From Larus michahellis (taxonomy: Eukaryota; Chordata; Aves; Charadriiformes; Laridae), in the NCBI RefSeq assembly GCF_964199755.1, contig NC_133901.1, forward strand, positions 6,053,016 to 6,117,015: DNA of 64,000 nucleotides, written 5' to 3'. Under the pieces are notes generated by a model. The model was not told where the DNA came from, ran no database searches, and saw nothing but the letters and a program-made list of their open reading frames with translations. The position numbers were made by a program, and so were the translations under genes. Within the stretch, counting starts at the first letter, position 1. Every line of letters begins with the position of its first letter. Positions 39,401 through 51,400 of this stretch are shown one piece after another.

Positions 39401-42400
39401 ATGAAATAGCCATCTGACAATTATAGCCACAAACCGAGCCAAAAATTCTCTAGTCGACAGCACAGTTTAAGCAATACCTGGCTGTGCTGGGCACACAATG
39501 TGGGAAGAGTCTTAGGGTAGTTGTGACTTTGCAGTTATATTGATAAAACTTTAATATCTGAGAGTTAGGCACTCCTGGAGTGGTGTAATTAAGATTGTTG
39601 CTTTACGGTTAAAACCAAAGCCTAAACAAGAAAGTGGAATTACTTCCTTACTTCCTACGTGAGCAAAACTGTTTGAATTCTTAAGTCTAAAATATGATGT
39701 TCCAAACACATTGTCTCATTGGGCCGGTTGTTTTGCTGGGCAGGACGCAGGATTGTCAGCCTCTGTCCCTGGGTGGGGTGACCTTATGAGTAAGGTTTCT
39801 ACCCACTCGGAGATTTTAATACGCGTTATAGCATCTCTTATACAGTGGTGAGGATATTGCCAGCAATTTGTGGCTGATATAGTGCACTTCGCTCATTTTA
39901 GAATAGGATTCTTGCATGGGAAAAGTAAGTAAATCTGTCCTGCTGAAAGTCAGGTGCTGTTTTGAGGTTTAATGGTAATGAAAGCTAAATAATTCAGACT
40001 ACTGAAAAAATGAACTATACAGAACAACTAATTAAGGCAGAATCTTTTGTTGGGTGATTTTTTTTTTTTTTTTTTCTTGGGATTTTTAGGATTCGGGGGC
40101 ATGAATTTCTAGTCATGTTGGAGCCTGAGGTAAGCACTTGAGGAATTCAGCCTGCTTGGGTGCTGCTCCTTGTTTAAAGGAGAGTCTTCTGAGCTGGATG
40201 CAATTCTGATCTTTTTCTGGTGATGTAGCATAAACCAAACTTCCTCAAATTTTCTACTATGTATCATTAATTAAGAAATAAAAGAAACTGCAATTACTCC
40301 ACCTCTTCCTCTACATTCTCTTCCCCCCCTCAAGGTATCTGAAATTAGCCTAGTATCTTATTTTCCTGGGGTGACTCACATCCCCGTGTTTGGCAGTCAT
40401 TTCCAAGACTTAATTACAGAGATGTTGAGAGAAGTACGGCCTGCTTGTGCTCCTGGAGGGCATGGTAAACAGTCTATTCCTATCCATTGCACCATGCTGA
40501 ACTATGCCATTTTCGGTGTTTCAGTTAATCTGTCATACTCAGATGCATATTTTGAGGTTTGACAGTGATCTTCTGTTACAAAAAAAATAAAAATAAAAAT
40601 GAACCACTAACTCAAACTTTGATTTCTGTATGCCGTTTTTCAAAACATACAACTGGAGCTTACTCCAAGTCTCCTGTGTTAGAGCTCTTGAGAACTAATT
40701 TAAGGAAGCGGTTTAGCAGTTTTGTAAGGTGATATAGCTATTATATCAGGTTTTGCCATACTTTATAGCGGCCTTCCAGTACTTAAAGGGGGGCTACAGG
40801 AAAGCTGGGGAGGGACTCTTTATCAGGGAGCGTAGTGATAGGGCAAGGGGTAACGGTTTTAAACTGAAAGAGGGAAGATACAGATTAGATACGAGGAAGA
40901 AATTCTTTCCTGTGAGGGTGGTGAGCCCCTGGCCCAGGTTGCCCAGAGAAGCTGTGGCTGCCCCATCCCTGGAGGGGTTCAAGGCCAGGCTGGACGGGGC
41001 TTGGAGCAACCTGGGCTGGTGGGAGGTGTCCCTGCCCAGGGCAGGGGGGTGGAACTGGATGGTCTTTAAGGTCCCTTCCAACTCTAACCATTCTATGATT
41101 CTATGATATTCCATTATGATGAAAATGCAAATGTATCTTTCAGTTAGGAGAGACTGTTAAAATAACACGTGTGTATATTTAGATTAGGGTTTTTTTCTTC
41201 AATGTCCATTTTGCACTAGTTTCTGAATAGATAGCTAGATATATAACCTAACACCGTGTAGACCAACTCGCTGTACTTCTGCATAAAATTGAAACAAAAG
41301 TTTAAAACAATTTTAGCGAGAAAGAACAGGCCTTTATTTCCTGGAGCTGAGCAGACCCAGACTTTCAGAGATGACGTGAGAAGGAAACTGTTGTCACTGC
41401 AGCTCTTCTGAATGTTTGTGTGTTTTCTTCAAAGTGAGCTGGTGGGTCATGACAAAAATGACAGAATAATGGAGAGACGAAAATCAAAAAGAAAAAGGAA
41501 TGGATTTTTTTTAGAAGTAAATCTGCTAACCTGAAGAATTTAAGTCTAAAATCACTACATGGGTTTTGTTTGAAGTATTTGCATTACTCATCACTTAAAA
41601 ATAATCTTTAGCATAGACAGGTGTATAGAAAACAGCATATGAAAGGTGAGGTGTTAATCTGACCCAGCGTGGCATAACTGTGGGTGCCATGGTTGGCAAG
41701 GTTGGAAGAAATCTTTTGTGGAGTACAGGAAATCTTTTCTGGGATGGAAAACGTGATTTCTTTCCTAATAATAAAAGTCATGTCTGAAGCCTAACTGCTA
41801 GGGATTAAATATTTAATCGCATTATATACTCCACAAAATTTTATCTTCAGCCACTGCTATTACAGTTTACTGCTTCAATAGGATAAATAGTTCCCTATAT
41901 CCCAACATATCTTGCAATTTTTTTTTCAATATGTTGTTTCCTGGAGGTGTTATTGACTACTAAGAAAGGGAGCATATGAGGCAGGGTGGAGTAAAAGGAT
42001 TCTATTAAATGTAGATATTTACTCCAGTTTAGAAATTAATTTTCACATCACCCTTATGATTGAACAGAAGGCCACAACTATTTCTTAGAACCATAAGCAT
42101 GTGTTTCTGGGACGAACTGCATTAGCATGCCAAATTCCCTAGCATTCCCGCATTTCCAGAACTGCAGTCAAAGAAAAACTTCGTAAGATCTGCAACGGTT
42201 CTCCATGCTGTGCTTCAAGTTCCCTCTTTTCTTTTTGAGGATGGAAAGCTGAAGGTTTGATAAGCATGTGAATTTTCTTACATGCTTATCTGAACTCTCC
42301 ACACATTCCAGAGCTTTTTGAAGTTCTCTCATGATTAGTTCTTATACCTTGACTACTCCATTACAGAGTTCTGCAACGTTAGTGTGGGGAAAAATCCCTT

Positions 42401-45400
42401 GAGAGAAGGCAAGTTTCATAGAGAGCATCTGTGATAATTCTCATCCCGGGCAAGACACCAGGGACTGAATTGGAGTTTGTAGAGCCAAAAGCAGGAGTCT
42501 TACAGCTTTAGTTAAGGACTCAGCTGTGAGCTTTAATGGATTCCCAACACTCATTGTCATGTCAACTACCAGGACACAGGTAATTCCCAAACTATTCTTT
42601 GGGTTTTCAGATATATTCCAACTTAGCCAGAAAAAATTAGAGTGTTCCAAGATTGAAAATGTTATATAAAAATGCACGTAGTCAGTTCTCCGTTATCTTT
42701 GGGTAGATCTTGCCTGGTTTATGGCTAAACTTTGACCGAAGTGCAGGCACTCGATCAGCCTCCACCCAGAGCTCTGTGCGGAGCTGCAGTAGTAGCAGTA
42801 GTGCGTCTCGTTCATGGAGAACCGCTTTGCATCGGGAGCACGGCGCGGTGGGACATCGCTCTGGGGTACAGCTGGCTGCCCGCACGTGAGCTAGCCAAAC
42901 CCAAATCTCCACTTGCACAAGTCCCATTCTGCAGTTCTAGTTTCTTAATGGAGTACTGACTAAGTTACAGGAACACGTTCATTTTAATCGTTAAGTTATT
43001 TTTGGTGGAGGATCTTTGAAAGCAGTAGATGTTACGCTTTTTCCTCGTGCAACTGGAATCAGTGGTAGGTCTATGACAGATGCTATAAAACCCCTGAATA
43101 TGAAGATCCAGATATTAAATACAAACTTCTCTCATAAAATTGTTAATGCTCCGAGCAGCATAAATGACAAAAAGAGACTTAAGTCAAAGCATTGGTCATT
43201 TTTAAGCACAACTGCTGATGCATGGTTTAGTCTGCTAGGAGGAATTCTCTTTTGCAGTGACTGGCTGTAATTTGACAAAGCTATTACTCGCTTGTTCTTC
43301 ACGTGAGTAAATTGAAAAGTGTAGGAGCTTGTTTTAAAGTTAATGTAATTGTCATACTGCACACAATGCTAGTTGTGGTTTTTAGTGAGCAAAATGAGAT
43401 TGGTCCATCCCTTCCTGTATGCAAAATTTTTCTATAATTAAGCCAGAAAAATGCTTGTTTTTCACGCACAATCAGTTTCACATTATCTTGGCTTCTATTT
43501 CTGTCCTTTTTGTATAAATTAAAAACAGAAAACCTCAAGGGGGCATAAAATATGAAATAACTTCAATATTTTTTTCTGTATTGTAAATATATGGTTTCTG
43601 TAATGTTGTTTTCTTGCACTATACATAAAACACAGTTTTCTTAGTCTTTATTGTGGGCATACCTCTGTTGTTTCTTAGATATTTGCAATGTCACTGGAGT
43701 ATCTGTTCATTGCTAAACTCTTGACTAAGAGTGTTTGGGATAGATGGAGTGTATAGTGTGACCTATATGGGTTGTACTGTGGTGGGGAATTCTGATACTT
43801 GTCCAGGAGCTACCCACAGTTTGATAATCTGTTTCTGATAAGATTATCAGTAGCGAAATAGTGGATCAGATTCACTGACTTAATCAAATATGGAGCTGAA
43901 AGCTTGGGGAGCAGGTCTTGCTATATTAATAACGTGTTCGCCCAGCATGGATGAGTCAAGAAATATCTTCTGAGATCAAAATTTTAATTATTGTCATTGG
44001 ACTAGAAAATCTATCCTACATCCCATATTGAAGGGATTCTTCCTTGGCTCAAGGAAATGCTGTACTCTCAGCAGAAAAGCTATTTGCCTGGGTTCGCGTT
44101 TTAAATGGTTCTATTTGCAGTGACAAGAATTGGAAATTAACTGTATTTTTATAACAAGTCTGTGTTCTACAGGCCTTTGTAGCGTTACTAGAAAAGTGCC
44201 AGTGTGGCTTACCACACGCTGCTGTTTCAGTTCAACTCTGCCACAGTCTGAGAGAAAATAACATAGAATGTTGCCAAGACTACTGAAATCTGCTGGTTTT
44301 AAATGAAAGGTATTACTGTAAGCTCAGAGAAAGATTGCAGAATTGCGTAAGAAACAATAAAATTGAAATTAATAAAATTTCTTGCATCATGTATATTTAA
44401 ATGCCAGTGTAATCTTAATTTTCCAACATTTAAGATAGTGGGAGCTGGGGTATTTTACACTCTGGAATCATGCTTCTGATGGACCAAAATACCAAAGTAA
44501 CACAGTTAAAAAATTGCTGATAATGTAAAATAGGAAAGACTTTCTTTTAAATATCCAATAACGGCTTATTTTGCTTAATGATAGCTTTACTGCTTAGAGG
44601 TGCAAAGCAAAGATAAGAGAAATAACCATGACTGTTAAATAAGTTTGCTTTCATCACATCGCCTGACTCCTGTGTTGCAATTAACGTTCAGCGATGGTCA
44701 AAGTGGTGTAATCTTCTGTGAACCTATAGAGCATCGCAGCCCTCCCCCCTTTTCTTCCACTTCCTTTTCTGTATGAGAAAAATATTAAATCAAGGACTTG
44801 ATTTAATTGGGGTCAACTCAAGAACTGTTAAATATTTCCTTGTTGAAGGTGAAAGGTGTTTTAACCAGCTGTGGTGTTACCGGTTTTGTTCCTGGGCTCT
44901 GCTCTTTGAGGCTGGGTCACCTCTCCGTGAATTTGTGTTGTTCTTTGTGGTTCATGTAGTTCACATTGTATAGGTAACTTAAAGAATTAAACTGGTACCT
45001 GCAGTGATTTCAGCTGTGGAACAGAGTATGTTAGCCATTACATGACAATGTTTTTCTCCTTTTTTTGTACCATTCTATTAAATATAACATAGAAACAAAG
45101 ATCAATTATTTGTGCAAAGACCAGTACAAAATTAAGGCTTACCCAAGGAAAAAATGGTTTGTGCAGTGTCCTGTCAAGTGCATCACACCAGCAGGAATTT
45201 GTCACATTCCTTATATAGGTTCCACCCTCCAGCTGGGAAACTTGTAATAGAAAACATGTTTTTCAGTGTTTTTATTTCTTTGAGATTCTTGCTTGGACAT
45301 CTTATTCCAGGCTGGTAGAAGGAGAAATCCCCTGCTGGATTAATAAGAGCTATGTAGTTTGGACTCTTCTTGCCTGGGAAGTTCCTGACTGGTGGGAATA

Positions 45401-48400
45401 ACTTACTTTCACGGGAGATAAACTCCTGTATGTACTTAGAAAATCTGACCTGCAGCCTGCTCCCCAAAAGAGCAAGTGAGGAATGGAGGTTATGCTTTCT
45501 TAATAACTATTCTTAATCAAAATCTTCATTACGTTGCACATTACGGACTCTTATCAGAAAAAAAACATTGCTGAACCAACCAGTAAATGAACTAGACAGG
45601 GAGAGATGTATGGGAAAGTTTTTCTTAGCCTTTTTTGGCCATTTGAAGTGTTGTTTTAAGATATTGCCAGCTCTGTTCCCATATTTCAAAGGTTGCCACA
45701 CAGAAGGTAGCAGTGAGGAAGCACTACCTGGGAGGGGTGTAGAGCCATTGCTTGAAAGTGGAGGGTGAAGGCAGGAAAGCCAAAGCTCAGCAGAGATGCA
45801 ATTAACTGTGAAAGGCACAGAGCACCGCGGTCCCTAAGACCCACACTATTGCCTTCTCCATCTCCTTTCTTCCTGCCCTTATTATGGGTTTGTTGTACAG
45901 GGTTTGCCCCCTGCCCCCCGTACTTGTTAAACACTAGGAGGAGCTGAGGAAGGTGCGCTGGCAAAGAAGTGAAATGGGAAATGTTACCTCTGAATCCATT
46001 TGTGGTTTAGTCTGTTTGCCAAAAAGCCTGTTTTCACTCCTGACTGCATGGGAGGGGAAACCCATTATGGATTTTCATTTCCCTCCTGAGTTGCTACGCT
46101 ACAGCCACTGTTCCTTTTGCAATATAATTTGGCATTCACGATCTTTGGTGCCTGGATAAAACCATTACTGTAGTGCTGCCATTTTTTTTCCCTTCTCTGA
46201 AAGCTCACTTGCTGGTGACTTTGTGAATATTCATTATGTGCTTGGTTTGTTGCAGAGGATGTTGATACATTAGTTCATCTTGACTGATGCCCTTGACTTT
46301 AGAAGATAAATAGCAAAGTAAGAGACAGATGACAAGGACTGATTAGCAGTCCAGCTTCTAAGCCAGAATGTAAACACTTGTAGATAAGGCAGTAGCTGAA
46401 GAGCCTGCAGAATGCACCTTAGTGGAATTAAGAACACGTTTTAAGGCTCAAGAGGTTTTTTCTGTGGCTTCCAAGCTACAAATCTTTATGTGATGCTTCC
46501 TGTTGAAGGTTTATGTTCACCAATGGTTTACTTCCCAGAAAATGGGTTTCCTAGTTTTGAAGGAAAAATCACACATTCCATAAATACAGATCAATAATTC
46601 TTTAAAAGCGTGCAAATTTAAATTTGGCCTGTGAAACGTATTTGTGTTAAACTGAGCTTGAGCAAATATAATTGTACATTTGCAGGAGTTTTAATTAAAT
46701 ATCTTTCCTTTGCTGCAAACTTGTTAGGGTATTTCAGATAATGCACCTTCAGTCTAGTGAGTGGTGAGGAAAGGGTAAACAGGGACTGATGTGCCCCATC
46801 CCTGCAAAAGCCATCCAAAGCCAGATGGCCAAAACACAAGCTGAATGAAATGCTGCTTTACTGGCAGCTGAGTGGTGGCGCTCTCTGCCAGAGGACATTG
46901 GATGTCCTCAAGACACATGGATACACGAACAACTAGACAAATTCAGAAAAGTAAAATCCATTTTGGAATGGTGTACGCAAAGTACCTGCCGTCGCCTCGG
47001 ATGGTCTTTGGGAGCCATAAATTGCTGGGAGACGGTGCCAAGGAAATGCTGTAAACTCATCGTGTGTATTCTGTATTGGGCATCTGCTCTTGTCACGTCT
47101 TGAGAGATGGCATGCTAGGTCTGTTGGACAATTGATATGACCAAGAGTGGTTGTCATACCATAAAAAATATAGAAATAAGGTTGTCTCTGCTTTCTGTGA
47201 TCAAATCTGGAGCGGTCTGTCACTTGCAGTGCCACCCAGTGTTCCAGGTCACTGCCAGTCATCACTACTGCGCTCTTAAAAACCATACAGCCAGCACTGC
47301 CATCAGAAGAAATTGTTACGCACCCTGTCCCCAACTGCGAGGTCCTACTGTCCCATCACCCATAGCAGTGAGAGCGAAGGGAAGGCCAGTACGAGAACAA
47401 GCAGCAGAACTCTTCTGGTAGCAGTGTCACCTCAAAGGGCTTGTGGAGTTTTAGCAAAGGTGTCAGAGCATCTTTCCAAAAAAACACATGCATTTTTGTT
47501 GTAGTCAGTGAGTTGGCTGGAGAACACAGCGACACCCCGCATGGCACACTGCATGGCTACCGTTCCCTGCTCTGCTGAGGATGTTGTGGGTTGTACTATG
47601 AGTGGTGCCCCTAAATCCTCAGCTTGTTGGGTTTTGGCTGAAGTGCTGCGTACAGGCCCCTTCAGTCATCTCTAGACTATCGTGTGGGTATTTTGACTCA
47701 ATTAAAGAAAGTGCATAAATGGATTTAAAAATCAGTGAAGATTAAATCTTACTCCCCAACTGAAATGATTTCCTGATGAGCCATCTCTGATACCTTAGCC
47801 TTACAGAGAAGTATCCAGATTAGCTTTACATTTCAGCTGTCCTAGCCTTTCAGATGATTTCTTTTGTTCTTCCTGCCTTATCTTCTTAACTGGGAAAAAA
47901 CCCCTCAAAACCCCGCAAATTCTCCTCAGATTATATAGATACTGCAAGTACAGGGTGCTTTAGCATATGTGTGCTTGCTGTCAGCATGTGCTTACTAAGA
48001 AACGCAGAACACTGTATCTGAGCATTCATTGTGGGTCTTCAGCAGTGCTGGGGTATAAAAGGATACTGTTATCCAGACTTTACCCAAAAGAAGTAAAACT
48101 GAGTTCTCCAAGTTTTTGGAAGAACTTAGGAATGGCTCTCGGGTTCTCCATGTCTTAGCCTAAGCAGCCTGTCTGTTGTACTTCTGCACCTTTCGAAGCC
48201 GTCCTGCTCTTGTGCATCTCTCTTCCCTCCTTGTGACAATTTGTTTGCTGCAAGGGTTTACTCTGGCAGTGAGGTTGTCCTGTCATCTCCTTGTCTCTTT
48301 ACAAACAAGGTAGGAGGGAGTGAAAGCAGGGGAAAATGTCTACCTGCACACCTAAGAAGGAAAGAGGCTTTAGTAACTTTCATGTAGATCCACCATAGCT

Positions 48401-51400
48401 GACTGTCTCCATAAACGAGTCCCTCAAATGGTTGTCACATTCTACGCCTATGCAATGGAAATAACCCAGAATTCAGGATCAATAAAGCATACAAAAAATA
48501 AAAAAAAGTTACTGCCAAATGATACAAACAGTCCTTTATCCCATGACCTCATTCTACTTGTATTTTCCTGATACATTCTGTGCCAGTGCTCTCTGGGTGT
48601 GCTGGGGGTGGCTGGTGTTTTTTGTATGTATTACTTTTAAAGTGAATTGTGCACAAAATTTCTCTTTTCAGTTGTGTATGAGCACAGGTCAAGATTAGAG
48701 AAGTCATTACAGAAGGAAAGGCTTGAACATAAGAAAGCAAAAGAAGGTAAAAATGTGCTTTTCACTTTGACATTTAAGATAACTTGAGCATTTTAGAAAG
48801 TAACTTCACATGTATTTTGGTCAATTTTAAAGGAGTTACCAACGTATAACACGTTAGCAGGACCACCTTGTGGTGGTCTGTGGTGGTCTTTTTAGTATAT
48901 TTTATTTATTTACTTAATCTTTTTAAAAAGTAATCATCTTTGTAGTACTGTTTACAGGTTACTGCAACATGGTACAGTATACACAGAGAGTATGTGTACA
49001 TCCACGTACATAAACCTAACACGTGTGTGGCAGATGGGCGTGTGTAAATCCTCTTCCGGCATGCTGAAAATCTAAAACTTGTTCCAAAAATATGGAATCT
49101 TTTCCTGCATTCCATCAATGTGAAATTAGACTCTGAATCAGTATTTTTTACACGTTTAAGGGTAAACACATGATTATATACCTTTTTCTGATTAAAATCA
49201 AATTCTAGGTGTGTGTGAGGGGGAAATGTTGGCATGCGTTGTGTTTCTTACACATCTGCCCTCTACAAAACTTCAGCAGAATGCCATCCTCTGAGTTTTC
49301 TCTGAGTCTTTTGTTGTTCTAAATTTGCTACAACTTTCAGAATAAAGCCCGTATTCTTCCTAAAACTGAGGACTCAGCCGCTGAATTAAAACAACTACTT
49401 CAGCGAAGATTAAGAACGTGTAAGAAATTATTCTTACCGTGGAGTTCTCGATAGCTTTCTGGTGCCATCTAGTGTAGAGCTGTCCCATTGCCATGCAAAG
49501 GTGAGTTGGCATTTTCAAATCCTGAAAAGAGGATCAAGGAACAAAGGGAGAAACTTCTGTTTTATTAAACTTAGCCTAGACTTTCACATTGCTTAAAATA
49601 CATATTTTTTTATCCTAATACAAGAATACACAATTTATAAATGTCCTTTTCCACAAAAAATTGTAACTGCATAAGCATTAAGCTCTTAAGACAATTTATG
49701 TACGCCACAGTTATGTTTTTTAAGTACAGATTCTAATCCTCCTGAGTTTTTTTTCATCAGTATTTTCCTTTTTGTTGTAGATTTTCTTGTTTATAAACTA
49801 GAAGCACAGGAAACGCTAAATAAAGGAAGGGTAAGTCATCGTTCCTAGTACAAGATTAATATTTGATGCTATTTGTGTTGCAAGAAAAAGGAAATGCTTT
49901 GCAATTATAACTCTTCAAAGGAAGAGGCCTTACAAAATATTCATTGAAAGAGCTCTCACTTATCCCATTTCTACTCTGCATGCGTAAGTGCTCTGCAATT
50001 CCTAATTATTTGAGCTGTAGCAGGAGATACTAATATCTTTCCAGAAAATTAGTTTAGAAAATATCCTCCTGTTTATCTTATGGTAGTTTGAACATAATGT
50101 TACTATTTTTAAGGGGGGAATGAGAAAACATTAGAAATCTTTTTGTAGCTTAGTCCACAGGGAAAAGCACAGTGACAACTTCCTAACACATGGTCTTTGA
50201 ACTGGAAAGTATAAAAACATCAAGAAACTTTGTTTTATATACCAAGTGCCAGAAGGAAAGCTGTATTTGGCAAAGCACCCAGAGACCTGTAGAGAACTCA
50301 TTATAAAGCAAGTAAATTAGGATTTTATGGCTACTTCATGTTGAAACTGGGGAGCAGTTTGTGAGATGAGTTAAAATACATTGTTGCTGCAGTAAGTGCA
50401 AAGTATATGTGCTTGCCATGTTCCAAAGCAAAGAGGGGAGATTAATTTGTTTCCTGGGGAGTTAACGTCCCTTGGCTTGTGACTCCTGAATAACTGCGTG
50501 TACGGAGGTTAGAGGAATGACAGGACTGTTCCGTTTAACACCAGCGTTTTTGGTTTTTTTTTACAGCAAGACTCAAATAGCCGATACAGCGCGCTGAGCG
50601 TACAACACCAGATGTTGAAGGTGGGTAACTGCGATACCCAGTTTCACAGGACACTGTTGTTCTACTACATCAGGGAGATACAGCCTCTCTGGCTCCTGGT
50701 CACGCGCTCCAGAATGTCAGCACATCGATGGTGCCTTCCTCTTACAACCATACCATTAAAAGATGATTTACTGCAGTTTTGCCTAGTCAGGCTTTCCAGC
50801 GGGTAATTCAGTCTTACCAAATGCAATTACTTGTATGGAACGCTGACTTATCAGACTTTACATAGTTTGGCATGTCAGGAATTTCTTAAACACATTCAGC
50901 AGCTCCCAGTGGGACAGTGCAGGGTGAGGTGACGTAGCCCTAGAACATGAGACTACTCATCACAGAGATCATTTTGTGTTTGAGAGGAGCTGCAATGTGC
51001 ATGCTTTGAATAATAAACTTCTTGTTGTGAATGCTTCCTATTCATCTGGACTTATTAAACAAATTGCCAAAGACAATATTAGCCAGATATGCAGATATGG
51101 AACCGTTCCAGTGACCAACTTGCTATTTGCAGAGTCAACATGAAGAACTGAAGAAACAGCATGCTGAGCTTGAGGAAGATCACCGAAAACAAGGAGAAGA
51201 GTTTAGCAGAACATTCAGCGATCACAAGGAACGATACTTACAACTGCAGCAGGAAAAAGAGCAGGAGATCTCTAAGCTGAAGGGTATATGCAACCTGTAT
51301 CTGGCTGCCCACATTAAAGTGTGTATTTGTCATGGTGTTTTGTGTGATGTGAGACAGAAAGGCATCGTCTCTGTTCTCGCTAACAGGTCATTCATATGTC

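Larger units (their letters stand above)
33460..40768 (+). other. GOLIM4 intron 1, proximal part
   Basis: Intron 1 starts with gtactt at 33460. This part is unique-looking, moderately AT-rich sequence with an A15 run at 36066-36080, a TA/TG-rich stretch at about 38589-38650 and a T18 run at 40058-40075. No exon-like open frame with splice sites or recognisable RNA gene was seen. Confidence 0.8.

Noticed and set aside
40753..41106. 117-codon frame (and antisense frames) as a gene
   Set aside because: Lies wholly within the CR1 3' end.
46870..46900. CTCF site around GTGGTGGCGCTCTCTGCC
   Set aside because: The core GGTGGCGCT fits but the upstream half of the motif does not, and it lies in a likely repeat.
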